A stretch of DNA of 38,911 nt from Anaerolineales bacterium (GCA_020845955.1 JADLEU010000374.1:1-38911); one strand, 5' to 3'. Shown: positions 6,766 to 14,659, numbered from the stretch's first letter. Notes: generated by a model from the letters alone, not told the origin. Numbers and translations: made by a program.

Positions 6766-8208
6766 GTGACGAAAGCTAAGGACCTGCGGCTCGCGCCGTC
6801 GCTCCAGCTGAGCGACGACATTGTCACACTGACCATTGCCGTGCTCGGCAACCGCGGCAGCGGCAAGACGAACACGGGCGTGGTGATCACCGAGGACCTG
6901 CTCGACCTCGGCTACCAGGTGGTCGTGATTGACCCGCTCGACGTGTGGTGGGGGCTGAAGTCCAGCGCCGACGGCAAGGCCGCGGGGTACCCGGTGATCG
7001 TGCTGGGCGGCCCGCATGGCGACGTGCCGCTGGCCGACACCGACGGGCGGGTCGTCGCCGACTTCGTCGTGGACAGCCGCCGGCCGGTGATCATCTCACT
7101 CCGCCACGTATCGAAGGCCGGCCAGCGCCGCTTCATGGCCGACTTCGCCGAGCAGATCTACCGCCGCAAGGGCGAGCCCGGGCGCAACACGCCCTGCCTG
7201 TTTGTGATCGACGAGGCCTCCAGCTACGTGCCGCAGCGCGTGGGCCCCGACGAGACCCGCATGCTGGGCGCGCTGGAGGACTGGGTCCGCCGCGGCCGCG
7301 CCAGCGGGATCGGGGTCACGCTGATCGACCAGCGCGCCGCCTCTGTCAACAAGGACGTGCTGACGCAGATCGAGCTGCTCGTGGCCCACCGCCACACCAG
7401 CCCGCAGGACCGCAAGGCCCTGCAGGAGTGGGTGAGGGGGCACGACACCGAAGGGCACGAGGCCGCCTTCATGGAGTCGCTCGCCGCCCTCAAGCAGGGG
7501 GAGGCCTGGTTCTGGTCGCCGAACTGGCTCGACCTGTTCCAGCGGGTGCAGGTGCGGCCGCGCCGCACCTATGACTCCAGCCGCACGCCCGAGCGCGGCC
7601 AGGCCCTGCCGGCGCCGAAGGCCCAGGCCGAAGTTGACCTGGAGGCCCTCAAGGCCCAGCTGACGCGCACGATCGAGCAGGCGCGCGAGAACGACCCGCG
7701 CGAGCTGAAGGCGCAGATCGCCAAGCTGCAGGGCGAGCTCCGCAAGGCGGCCGCCGCCCAGCCCGCGCCCAAGGTCGAGCGCGTCGAGGTGCCGGTGCTG
7801 GACGCCGGCGACGTGGCCCGGATGATGGCCGCCGCCGGGCGCCTGGACGAAGCGGCGGCCGCGATCCAGCGCCTGGTGGCGGCCTACCAGGCCAGCGCCA
7901 AGGAACTCAGCGAGCTCGTGCGGACCGCCCAGGCCCGCTTGGAGGCCCGGCCGGCGGCCCCCCGGCCACAGATGCCCCAGCGGGCCGGGGCGGCGCCCAG
8001 CGCCCCGCGCGTGCCCACCGCTGCGCCGCGCGGGAGACGCCGAGCCACCTGCCGCGGCCGCAGCAGGCCATCCTCAACGCCCTGGCCTGGCTGGAGTCAG
8101 TCGGCATCGCACCGGCCAGCCGGCCGCAGGTGGCGCTGCTGGCCGGCGCGTCGCCCAACTCCAGCGCCTACACGAACAACCTGGGCGCGCTGCGCACGGC
8201 CGAGCTGA
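6766..8208 (+). CDS. HerA/FtsK-like P-loop ATPase (DUF87-type), 3' end frameshifted
   Basis: A GTG start with GAGGGGAGA upstream. Walker A is GNRGSGKTN (28-36), Walker B is CLFVIDEAS (Asp149-Glu150), and an arginine-rich segment with LIDQRAASVNKDVL follows, as in HerA/VirB4-type hexameric DNA pumps. Residues 285-400 are coiled-coil, then a Pro/Ala linker. After about residue 420 the frame degrades into an Arg/Trp-rich composition, while the -1 frame from about 8034 continues sensibly into a winged-helix region (8130-8528). I read the two as one original gene of about 585 codons. In the cell it would translocate or sort DNA; with the ParB-like protein it suggests segregation or replication-fork handling. 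Residues after 420 should not be trusted. Confidence 0.85.
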   Translation: MTKAKDLRLAPSLQLSDDIVTLTIAVLGNRGSGKTNTGVVITEDLLDLGYQVVVIDPLDVWWGLKSSADGKAAGYPVIVLGGPHGDVPLADTDGRVVADFVVDSRRPVIISLRHVSKAGQRRFMADFAEQIYRRKGEPGRNTPCLFVIDEASSYVPQRVGPDETRMLGALEDWVRRGRASGIGVTLIDQRAASVNKDVLTQIELLVAHRHTSPQDRKALQEWVRGHDTEGHEAAFMESLAALKQGEAWFWSPNWLDLFQRVQVRPRRTYDSSRTPERGQALPAPKAQAEVDLEALKAQLTRTIEQARENDPRELKAQIAKLQGELRKAAAAQPAPKVERVEVPVLDAGDVARMMAAAGRLDEAAAAIQRLVAAYQASAKELSELVRTAQARLEARPAAPRPQMPQRAGAAPSAPRVPTAAPRGRRRATCRGRSRPSSTPWPGWSQSASHRPAGRRWRCWPARRPTPAPTRTTWARCARPS

Positions 8209-8528
8209 TCGACTACCCAACCCCCGGCGCGCTGGCGCTGACTCAGGCGGGCCGCGGCCAGGCCCATGCCCCCGACCGCGCGCCTACGTCGGAAGATCTC
8301 CAGGGCCGTATTCTCCAGCACGTGTCGCGGCCGCAAGGCGCCATCCTGCGCGTGCTGCTCGCCGCTTACCCGGACGCCATCAGCCGCGAAGCGCTGGCGC
8401 TCGACGCCGAGGCCTCGCCCACGTCGAGCGCGTACACCAACAACCTGGGCGCGCTGCGCACGCTCGGGCTGATCGACTATCCGGCGCCGGGCCAGGTGGT
8501 GGCCCTGCCGGTGCTGTTCATCGACTAA
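8130..8528 (+). CDS. C-terminal part of the HerA-like ATPase: two winged-helix repeats, -1 frame
   Basis: Two copies of the same module, sharing SSAYTNNLGALRT and LIDYP, lie about 90 residues apart and look like duplicated winged helices. The frame is already sensible upstream of the GTG at 8130: from about 8034 it reads LPRPQQAILNALAWLESVGIAPA, which fits the first helix of the module and has no start of its own. That makes it the detached tail of the preceding ATPase. A one-base indel, a sequencing error in the GC-rich linker (a run of six C lies at 7958-7963) or a programmed -1 shift would all explain it. Separate translation from 8130 is possible but would cut off the first module. Confidence 0.65.
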   Translation: MALLAGASPNSSAYTNNLGALRTAELIDYPTPGALALTQAGRGQAHAPDRAPTSEDLQGRILQHVSRPQGAILRVLLAAYPDAISREALALDAEASPTSSAYTNNLGALRTLGLIDYPAPGQVVALPVLFID

Positions 8529-8538
8529 GGAGAGCTCT

Positions 8539-9483
8539 ATGTCAGACGGAATTGGCAACGCCCTCATCAAAGCTGAGCGTCGCCGGCAGCTCCAAGTGGA
8601 ACGCTGGACGGCCGAGCACGATGACGAGCACGAAGACGGCGCGCTGGAGCAGGCGGCCCACTGCTACTGGACGGCCCAAAACGCGCAGGCGGAGCCGCCG
8701 GGCGCGGCACCCGGCTGGCCCAGCGAGTGGCCCTGGGACATTGCCTGGTGGAAACCGCGCGACCGGCTGAGCAACCTCATCCGCGCCGGCGCGCTCTACC
8801 TGGCTGGGGCTGACCGGGCGTTGCGCCACAACCTGCTCGATCTCCAGGCCGGCGACCTGGCCCACGTGGTGACGATCGGCGACGAGATCGACGAGCTCGT
8901 GCGCGGCCGGAGCATCGCCCATCGGTCCGGTATGAACCCATTGGGCTGGGAGAAATATCCCGACGGCGTTATGGACTGGCACGCGGCCGAGCCGCCCAAC
9001 CTGACCGGCGACCGCCACGAGCGGCGGGCCGGCATGCTGCGGGCCTGCCCGTATTGCGGCTCAATGCACCCAGCCGACCTGGTCGCCGCGATCCGCGCCG
9101 GCGCCGTGGGCAGCTGGGCCGACCGCAAGTACGGCTGGCCGCATAAGGCCTACTTCGATCGTATCCCCAACCCGCACGTCGGCATGTTGGAGAGCCGGGC
9201 GGCCGCCAACTATGAAGTTCCCGGCTACCGCAAAGTGCAGGATGGTTTCGACCCCCACACCGGCGAACCGACGTATCACTGGCGCGAAGAAGGCCGGCCG
9301 GCCGCGGCGCTCACTCAGGGCAAGTTCTACAGCGTGCATCTGCAGGACGCGCTGACCGAAGAGCGCGCGCTGATCGAGCAGCACCTGGGGATCGTGTTCC
9401 ACTTCGGCCCCGATGGCCGGTCGGTGGCCTGGCAGCGGTGGGAGCCGCCGGCCCCGCTGCCGCAGGATGACGGGAGCGCCTAG
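8539..9483 (+). CDS. Two-domain phage protein of unknown function (314 aa)
   Basis: The first 95 residues carry the pattern ERRRQ...WTAEHDDEHEDGALEQAA...WPW...KPRDRLSNLIRAGAL, which I know from many phage hypothetical proteins of otherwise unrelated phages. The second half (165-300) is another phage-specific family with ACPYCGSMHPADLVAAI, then KYGWPHKAYF and KFYSVHLQDA. The two are normally separate, so this seems to be a fusion. The CPYCG part looks zinc-binding. A strong AAGGAG site precedes the ATG. Neither domain has an established function. Confidence 0.8.
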   Translation: MSDGIGNALIKAERRRQLQVERWTAEHDDEHEDGALEQAAHCYWTAQNAQAEPPGAAPGWPSEWPWDIAWWKPRDRLSNLIRAGALYLAGADRALRHNLLDLQAGDLAHVVTIGDEIDELVRGRSIAHRSGMNPLGWEKYPDGVMDWHAAEPPNLTGDRHERRAGMLRACPYCGSMHPADLVAAIRAGAVGSWADRKYGWPHKAYFDRIPNPHVGMLESRAAANYEVPGYRKVQDGFDPHTGEPTYHWREEGRPAAALTQGKFYSVHLQDALTEERALIEQHLGIVFHFGPDGRSVAWQRWEPPAPLPQDDGSA

Positions 9484-9485
9484 CC

Positions 9486-9499
9486 ATGTCCATAGACAT
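9486..9499. repeat. Dispersed palindrome, site 3 (gene start)
   Basis: ATGTCCATAGACAT, perfect arms. It supplies the start codon of the ASCH gene and encodes MSIDM. Confidence 0.9.
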
Positions 9500-9950
9500 G
9501 AAGGCCATCACCCTGACGCAACCCTACGCTACGCTGGCTGCCATCAACGCCAAGCGCATCGAAACACGCGGCTGGAAAACCGACTATCGCGGGCCTTTGG
9601 CGATCCACGCCGCTAAGGGCTGGACCGAGGAAGTGGTCAAGATGACCATGCGCGGCGAGCCCTTTCGCTCGGTGCTCGTGGCCGCCGGCTACTCGCTCTT
9701 CAGCTTGCTGCCGCGCGGCGCTGTGCTCGCGACCTGTACGCTGGTCGATTGCCGCCGCATTGTGGCTGGCGTGAAGGAGTTCGGCGCCAACGGCGTCCTG
9801 TGGCCGCTTGATGACCAGGAGCGCGCGTTTGGTGACTACACGCCCGGCCGCTACGCCTGGCTGCTGGCCGACATGCAGCCGCTGCCGACGCCCATGCCGG
9901 CGCGTGGTTCGCTCGGGTTGTGGAAATGGAGTGGGGAGGCGGCGCAGTGA
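9486..9950 (+). CDS. ASCH-domain protein (PUA-like fold)
   Basis: AITLTQPYATLAAINAKRIE followed by TRGWKTDYRGPLAIHAAKG is the signature start of the ASCH domain, an RNA- or modified-nucleoside-binding beta-barrel related to PUA and EVE domains. Residues 75-110 and 125-150 supply the remaining strands, ending in GLWKW. Some ASCH proteins are N4-acetylcytidine amidohydrolases; the active residues cannot be assigned here. The start codon is the first base of a dispersed palindrome (9486-9499), which also contains a second in-frame ATG at 9498, so the true start may be either. It couples to the next gene by a GTGA overlap. Confidence 0.88.
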   Translation: MSIDMKAITLTQPYATLAAINAKRIETRGWKTDYRGPLAIHAAKGWTEEVVKMTMRGEPFRSVLVAAGYSLFSLLPRGAVLATCTLVDCRRIVAGVKEFGANGVLWPLDDQERAFGDYTPGRYAWLLADMQPLPTPMPARGSLGLWKWSGEAAQ

Positions 9951-10303
9951 ACGCCCAGCAGCTCGACAAGCTCGAGCACCAAGCGCGAGCAGCACTCGAC
10001 CAAACGCGCGGCGAGTGGCGCGTCGAATGGTTCAACGGCAAGGCTTACCTGAAAGACCTGCGGAGCACGCTGGCCAGCTTCACGCTTATGAGCGGCGAAG
10101 CGGCGCACCTAGCGGCGCTCTGCTATCCCGCGGCCGTGCTCGACCTGGTCGCCGATGCGCGGCGCGGCCTGGGTGCGCTCGAGCTGCAGGCCGAGGTCGA
10201 GCACCTGCAGGCTGAGCTAGGGAAGCTCCAACGCGACTACAACGCGCTCTGCCTGGAGGTGGACCCGGAGAGCGCCGTGGATGGCGAGGACTTCGGTGCT
10301 TGA
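9947..10303 (+). CDS. Hypothetical coiled-coil protein (118 aa)
   Basis: The GTG at 9947 overlaps the preceding stop and has GGGGAGG upstream, which decides the start over an in-frame ATG at 9920. The N-terminal 60 residues include a small beta element (WRVEWFNGKAYLKDL). Residues 75-110 form a heptad-like coiled coil rich in Leu and Glu. It resembles in general form the short phage proteins of the Ead/Ea22 type, but I cannot claim homology. Last gene of the rightward early operon before an oppositely oriented gene. Confidence 0.72.
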   Translation: MNAQQLDKLEHQARAALDQTRGEWRVEWFNGKAYLKDLRSTLASFTLMSGEAAHLAALCYPAAVLDLVADARRGLGALELQAEVEHLQAELGKLQRDYNALCLEVDPESAVDGEDFGA

Positions 10304-10307
10304 GATG

Positions 10308-10973
10308 TCAAAACTCGTCGGACGGTTCTATAGCAAATCGGTCCAGGGCGCGGTACAGGAGCCCAAGATGCTCATGCGCAGCGATGGCCTCAGGGTCGCT
10401 CTTTCGCAAGAACTCGTCCGCCGAAGGAAGCTTGCCAGTGTTCAGGTAGTCAATGCAAACCGTCGCATAGTACTGGCTCAACCCATCGGCCATGGCGATG
10501 TACGCCTTCAGTTCCTTGAGAACATTGGCGTCCAGAATGCCCGCTAGCTCGGCGATGCCGGTCGTGGCATTGGTGAAGTCCAGTGCCAGTTGGTCTGCCA
10601 TGACCTGCTTGATAGCAGCGGTGGTTTTCTCGGCATCCTGCTGGGTGATCAGTATGTGTCCCAATCGACGCCCAAGCAGAAGGAGTTCTCTGGTGACGTC
10701 GCCTAATAATGACCTTATGGCTGCTTGCCGCTCCAGCCGCAGTTCACGGATAACGGCCATGCGAGCTTCTTCGCGTCGATCTGCCCGGTCGCGCAGTTGG
10801 GAGATGCTCTGGAACAGGGATGCGCTTGCACCGCCGACCACGATGCTAAGGACGGCGTTGAGGGTTGCGGCGCTCGGGTCATTTCTGACGGCGAGCAGAA
10901 GCACGATAGCCGCCCCCAGGACTGCCGCGTTGATCAGTACAGGCCACACAAAGTACCAGCGTTGTCGTTTCAT
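10308..10973 (-). CDS. Membrane protein, moron-like (221 aa)
   Basis: Two hydrophobic segments near the N-terminus (about 6-29 and 36-57) are followed by a long helical cytoplasmic part with a basic, Arg-rich coiled coil (60-110). It is the only leftward gene inside the rightward block, sits between two transcription units, and has visibly more A/T in its codons than its neighbours. These are the marks of a moron: an independently expressed, recently acquired gene often active in the lysogen. Superinfection exclusion or an anti-phage membrane effector would be typical roles, but nothing in the sequence proves it. A purine-rich AAGGGGATG precedes the ATG. Confidence 0.8.
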   Translation of the reverse strand: MKRQRWYFVWPVLINAAVLGAAIVLLLAVRNDPSAATLNAVLSIVVGGASASLFQSISQLRDRADRREEARMAVIRELRLERQAAIRSLLGDVTRELLLLGRRLGHILITQQDAEKTTAAIKQVMADQLALDFTNATTGIAELAGILDANVLKELKAYIAMADGLSQYYATVCIDYLNTGKLPSADEFLRKSDPEAIAAHEHLGLLYRALDRFAIEPSDEF

Positions 10974-11075
10974 GGCATCCCCTTAGTCAAAGGTGCCCGA
11001 CCCCGCGGTTATGACGCGAGGCCGGGCTGCTGGAGCGATCCAGCGCCGGAAGTGTAGCACCAACTGGAGCGAACC

Positions 11076-12191
11076 ATGCGCAGACTCTGCCTGCTCTTAC
11101 TCAGCATCACCCTGGCCGCGTGCAGCTCACCGGCGCCGGCGGCCGTGACACCCATCATGCGCCAGATCTCCGCGCAGGAGGCCGGGGCCATCATCATCGA
11201 CGCGACGAACACCGCCGCTGCGGTGGCCACCAGTGCCGCGCTCGCGACCGCGACCGAGATCTCGGCCCGCGCCACGTCGACGGCCGTCTGGCACGCTACG
11301 CAAGACTCGCTCACGATGGCCCAGACGATGACGGCGCTCGACCTCACCCGCGCGGCCGGCCAGGCAGCGGCCACCGAAGCCGCCGGCGTGAAGACGCAGG
11401 CGGCCGGGCAGACGGCGACCTGGGGGCCGCCCACGCTGCAGGCCGTGGCCACCGCTGCCGCTGCGACCCAGCGCGCCGCCGTCGCCGCGGACGCCGCAGC
11501 CACGGCCGAGGCCACGTTCCGCCAGGGCCTGCGCCAGGGTTGGAACAACATGCTCATCTTCGTGAGCGCGATCGGGCTGCTGGCTATTTTGGTCGCCGTG
11601 GCCTTTGGCGTGTCGGACATCCTCAAGGGCCGGGCCGAACTGCTGCGGGCGGAAGCCGAGCGCGGCTACGCGCAGGCCCGCCAGCTGCTGGTGATGCAGC
11701 ACGAGGGCCACCTGCTACAGCGGAAAGGAGAGGGCTGGGTGATGATGGCGCTGCCGCAGCTGGCGGCCCCTGGCCGTGCAACGCTCGGCGCGCCGCCGCC
11801 CAGCGACGTGCGCGAGGTGCCGATCAAGGTTCGCCAGGAGATCGTCAGCCACATCCCCGTCGGCGTGCCGGAGACGCCCGAGCGCGAGAAGGTGCTGCGC
11901 CTCCTGCGGGCTGCCCGCGACCTGGTGGGCGGCAACGCCCGGCACGTGCCCTCGGCCGTGCAGCTCAACATGCACCCCGAAGATTGGCAGGCCGGGGTGG
12001 ACCTGCTCAAGCCGAAGGACGGGCGGGAAGGCTACATCGCCACCAAGACCGGCCGGCCCAAAGCGGGTGAGGACGGCCGCACGAAGCTGGTGCACCCCCA
12101 GTACCGGACCCTGGCCGCGCTCCTGGAAGGGGTCCAACGCGGGGATGTGCTGCCGCCTCCCCCCGACGTGGCCGTCACGGTGAGCGCGTGA
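11076..12191 (+). CDS. Lipoprotein with internal membrane span and probable cytoplasmic winged helix (371 aa)
   Basis: The N-terminus is a lipoprotein signal with lipobox TLAAC (Cys16). Residues 25-150 are an Ala/Thr-rich helical region with the look of a long coiled coil. A clear membrane span follows (about 158-180, LIFVSAIGLLAILVAVAF). The 190-residue C-terminus would lie in the cytoplasm and ends in a region (about 270-345) that resembles a winged helix: ALRELL-like helix, PSAVQLNMHPEDWQAGVDLL, and a wing GYIATKTGRPK. Lipid anchor outside, DNA-binding-like domain inside: a membrane-tethered regulator or DNA anchor is a reasonable inference. The winged-helix call is by eye and moderate. 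Confidence 0.75.
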   Translation: MRRLCLLLLSITLAACSSPAPAAVTPIMRQISAQEAGAIIIDATNTAAAVATSAALATATEISARATSTAVWHATQDSLTMAQTMTALDLTRAAGQAAATEAAGVKTQAAGQTATWGPPTLQAVATAAAATQRAAVAADAAATAEATFRQGLRQGWNNMLIFVSAIGLLAILVAVAFGVSDILKGRAELLRAEAERGYAQARQLLVMQHEGHLLQRKGEGWVMMALPQLAAPGRATLGAPPPSDVREVPIKVRQEIVSHIPVGVPETPEREKVLRLLRAARDLVGGNARHVPSAVQLNMHPEDWQAGVDLLKPKDGREGYIATKTGRPKAGEDGRTKLVHPQYRTLAALLEGVQRGDVLPPPPDVAVTVSA

Positions 12192-12331
12192 AAACATTCA
12201 AAACCTTATTTTCGAGTGTTTCTGAATGTTTCCGAATAAATTCTGAAGGTTTTTCGGCAGGCGAGCGGGCCGCCATGTCCGTAGACATAACGCTCTGACT
12301 CGCCTTATGCTAGCACCCAGGAGGGACCCCC
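12192..12331. promoter_or_regulatory. AT-rich gap with helically phased TTCYGAA repeats
   Basis: An AT-rich island in GC-rich DNA. Inverted repeat AAACATTCA (12192-12200) / TGAATGTTT (12223-12231). TTC-headed repeats start at 12211, 12220, 12230, 12241 and 12253, the central three being TTCTGAA, TTCCGAA and TTCTGAA, spaced about 10-12 bases. A dispersed palindrome follows at 12275. It could be a promoter with a regulator array, or a centromere-like element. AGGAGGG precedes the next ATG. Confidence 0.55.
12275..12288. repeat. Dispersed palindrome, site 4 (intergenic)
   Basis: ATGTCCGTAGACAT, perfect arms, in the only gap that carries a copy. An eight-codon frame MSVDITL-stop could be read from it, but no ribosome site is visible. 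Confidence 0.88.
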
Positions 12332-12799
12332 ATGCGTAAAAACCTTATGTTGAGGCTGGCCGGCCTGTTGGCGGTGGTGGCGGTGTTGAGTGCTCGGGTG
12401 GCGCTGGCCCGCTGCCTCGATGAGGGCGACGATTGCCGCCCGCCCGCGACGGTGACGCCGGCCAAGGCGCTGATTGTGCTCGACGGGGCGCCGGACACCC
12501 CAGCACCTGCGGTGGGGGCGGGCATGTCTACGGACATACCGGCTCCGCCGGCTACGGACGCGCCCGCCGGCTACCCCGGAGCCGCCGCCAGCCCGACGTC
12601 GCCCCCCAGCCCCACCCCATGCGCGCTGGACTGGGGTCAGCCGTTCAGCCCCGAGGCGCTGATCACGCTCACAAGCTGCTTCCATGCCCAGGCGCGCGCC
12701 GGCCGGCCGCTGGCCGAGATCTGTCCGCCGGCCGGGTCGGCCTGGTGGCCGTACATCGTCATGATCACCGGCGGCAATCGGGTCTGCCCGCAACCCTAA
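12332..12799 (+). CDS. Exported Cys-containing protein (155 aa)
   Basis: A typical signal peptide (RKNLMLRLAGLLAVVAVLSA, cleavage likely after ALA at about residue 26) leads to a Pro/Ala/Ser/Thr-rich linker with four or more Cys in the mature protein and a compact C-terminal domain (about 95-155) with ICPPAGSAWWPYIVMITGGN. The linker contains MSTDIPAPP from a dispersed palindrome copy. I do not know the family. The gene closes the rightward accessory block just before a strong terminator, so it may be a lysogenic-conversion or cell-surface protein; a lysis role cannot be excluded because no endolysin is recognised in this genome. Confidence 0.75.
   Translation: MRKNLMLRLAGLLAVVAVLSARVALARCLDEGDDCRPPATVTPAKALIVLDGAPDTPAPAVGAGMSTDIPAPPATDAPAGYPGAAASPTSPPSPTPCALDWGQPFSPEALITLTSCFHAQARAGRPLAEICPPAGSAWWPYIVMITGGNRVCPQP
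12524..12537. repeat. Dispersed palindrome, site 5
   Basis: ATGTCTACGGACAT, perfect arms, in frame as MSTDI in the linker of the exported protein, 236 bases from site 4. Confidence 0.9.
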
Positions 12800-12812
12800 G
12801 CCGACAGCACTC

Positions 12813-12850
12813 AAACACAAAGCGCCTCCGAGCGGAGGCGCTTTGTGTTT
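12813..12850. terminator. Strong bidirectional terminator
   Basis: A perfect 17-bp stem AAACACAAAGCGCCTCC / GGAGGCGCTTTGTGTTT with loop GAGC lies between convergent genes (12799 and 12889), with T-rich flanks on both strands. Confidence 0.95.
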
Positions 12851-12888
12851 TGCCCGGCAGCCCCTCACGCCGCCGGGCCGCGGTGAGC

Positions 12889-13164
12889 TCAATCGCCCAG
12901 CGCAAACACCCGCACCTGCACCGGCCCGGGCTGGCCGTCAATGACTTCCTGAACGGTCCCCAGCCGGCAGCGGTGACGCTCGAGGATCGGCCCGAGCGCG
13001 GCGAGCACTTCCTTCTCACACTGCGCGATGCGGTTGGCGCGCGCCGCGCGCGCCAGGGCCTCCACGTCCGGCGCCGGGCCGGGCGGCGGCACCGGCGGCG
13101 CGGGCGGCAGCTGGCGTTTGACGGGCGCGCTCACGCGCGCGGGGCGGCGGCTGCTCTTACCCAT
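12889..13164 (-). CDS. Hypothetical protein, last gene of the leftward late operon (91 aa)
   Basis: Basic, Pro-rich N-terminus (RRPARVSAPVKRQLPPAPPV) and a helical C-terminal part (35-91). It overlaps the gene before it by 8 bases and ends 39 bases from the bidirectional terminator. Its place after the receptor-binding protein suggests a virion or tail-assembly accessory protein, but I recognise no family. Confidence 0.65.
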   Translation of the reverse strand: MGKSSRRPARVSAPVKRQLPPAPPVPPPGPAPDVEALARAARANRIAQCEKEVLAALGPILERHRCRLGTVQEVIDGQPGPVQVRVFALGD

Positions 13165-13453
13165 TGGCGGACCTCCCTGGCTTGACGGGCACGGTGGCGC
13201 CCAGATCGGCGATTACTTTCTGCGCGATGCGGGCAGCGCGGTTCTCCTCCCGCGTCTCTTCCTGGGCCGTCAGGTAGTCGCGCAGGTTTTCCGTGGTGGC
13301 GTTGAAGCCCGGCTCGCCGTCGAGTTGGACCGTGACGGCCATCTCGGTTTTGAGCGTGCCGTCGTCGTTGGCCGTGATCGTGGTCAGCAGCGCCACGGAC
13401 TTGAAGACGGGCGGCGGAAGTTGCGGGCGGGTGAAGGTGCGGGAGCCGGGCAT
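13157..13453 (-). CDS. Hypothetical late protein (98 aa)
   Basis: Residues 15-55 look like a beta-rich segment (FKSVALLTTITANDDGTLKT), residues 56-85 are helical and charged. GGAGAG precedes the ATG. It lies 12 bases after the tail-fibre gene and overlaps the next one, so it is part of the tail operon. No family recognised. Confidence 0.66.
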   Translation of the reverse strand: MPGSRTFTRPQLPPPVFKSVALLTTITANDDGTLKTEMAVTVQLDGEPGFNATTENLRDYLTAQEETREENRAARIAQKVIADLGATVPVKPGRSANG

Positions 13454-13465
13454 GGGTCTCTCCAG

Positions 13466-14659
13466 TTAGGGCGCAGAGGTGGTGTGGGTCCAGGTCACGC
13501 CTGTGCCCGTGAGGTCGAGGTACTTATAGCGGATCGTGCCCGCGTTGTTGAAGCGGATCACCAGCTTGTCGGCCTTCATGTATATGTCGCATTGGGTATC
13601 TTGCGTGATGGCGGCCGGGGTGCTGCCCTGCTCTTGGAGCAGGAGGTTGGTGTTGGTGTAGATCGTCCCGCGCACATCGAGCGTATAGCTCGGGCTGAGG
13701 TTGTTGTTGATGCCGACCCGATGGTTGGTGAAGTCCACCGACAGCTCATCCTGGCCGGCGGCGAAGCTCGCCTTGAAGGCCGAGGCGGGCATGTAGAGTT
13801 GCCAGGTGCCGACCGAGTTCTGCCCGTACTGGATGCTGAGGATATTGCCGCTGGCCCGGCTCAGGTCAATCATCACGTTGGATGTGGCCCCCGAGACCGC
13901 CAGCTTGCTCGTCGTGATCGTCGCGCCGCCCGCCGTCAGCGCCCCGCCGTTGAGATCGAGCGGCGTGGCCCCGCCCGAGGTGTAGAGGCCCAGGTTGATA
14001 AGCGCCTGGCGCAGGTCCGTCGTGCTCGAGGGCCTGACCACCGCCGTCGCGCCCAGGAAGCCGATCATCGGGTTGGCGCCATCCGACTCCAGCCGGAAGC
14101 CTTCGCGCACGGCCGTCACGTCGTAGATGCCGAAGAAGGCCCGCGCCTTGAAGGTGGCATCGGTGACGTTGGTCGCGGTCACGTCCAGCCGGAAGGCGTC
14201 CCGCACCTGTGTGTCGTCCTCAACCCCGAAGATGATGCGGGCACCGATGCCAGCGGCGGGTGAGCTCGTCGAGTAGCGGTCAATCCGCAACCCGGTGACG
14301 GTGTTGCTCGCGCCGGCATCGGTCCGGTTGACCTGGATGGCGGTGCCGGCGCCGTTGGCCGCGCCGATCTGCAAGCCGTCGAACTGCGGCGACTGGTTGG
14401 TGCCCAGGTAGGAGACGGGCAACACGCCCGTGATGGCGTTGGCGTTCGCCAGGTCGAGCGCGCCGAAAGCAAAGCTGGTCGCGCCGGTGGCGCGCAGCGG
14501 CTGGCCAGTCGTGAGCCCGCTGGCCGTGTGTGCGGCGCCCACCAGGGCGTGGGCAGCCACACTGCCGGCGGCCGGCTGCTCGATCCGCTGAAGCTCACCG
14601 AAGAGCCGGCGCAGATCGGCGACGTCCGCGGCCAGGTGGTCAAGCGTCAGGTCACGCAT
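13466..14659 (-). CDS. Tail fibre / receptor-binding protein (397 aa)
   Basis: A short helical N-terminus (DLTLDHLAADVADLRRLFGEL) probably docks to the baseplate. It is followed by a long Gly/Ala/Thr-rich beta-structured body with fibre-like phrases such as ATGATSFAFGAL, DFTNHRVGINNNLSPSYTLDVRG and GTIYTNTNLLLQ, the last typical of phage fibre stems that end in a trimeric tip. There is no intramolecular chaperone motif I can name. Its position as the last large tail gene, after the baseplate hub gene with an 8-base overlap, supports a host-recognition role. Confidence 0.75.
   Translation of the reverse strand: MRDLTLDHLAADVADLRRLFGELQRIEQPAAGSVAAHALVGAAHTASGLTTGQPLRATGATSFAFGALDLANANAITGVLPVSYLGTNQSPQFDGLQIGAANGAGTAIQVNRTDAGASNTVTGLRIDRYSTSSPAAGIGARIIFGVEDDTQVRDAFRLDVTATNVTDATFKARAFFGIYDVTAVREGFRLESDGANPMIGFLGATAVVRPSSTTDLRQALINLGLYTSGGATPLDLNGGALTAGGATITTSKLAVSGATSNVMIDLSRASGNILSIQYGQNSVGTWQLYMPASAFKASFAAGQDELSVDFTNHRVGINNNLSPSYTLDVRGTIYTNTNLLLQEQGSTPAAITQDTQCDIYMKADKLVIRFNNAGTIRYKYLDLTGTGVTWTHTTSAP

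Noticed and set aside
12275-12298. Eight-codon leader peptide MSVDITL
   Set aside because: No ribosome site and no coupling to the next gene; the palindrome explains the ATG.
13028-14263. Long plus-strand reading frame opposite the tail-fibre gene
   Set aside because: A shadow of GC-rich coding DNA: Arg/Gly/Ala-rich, no ribosome site, opposite a well-supported gene.
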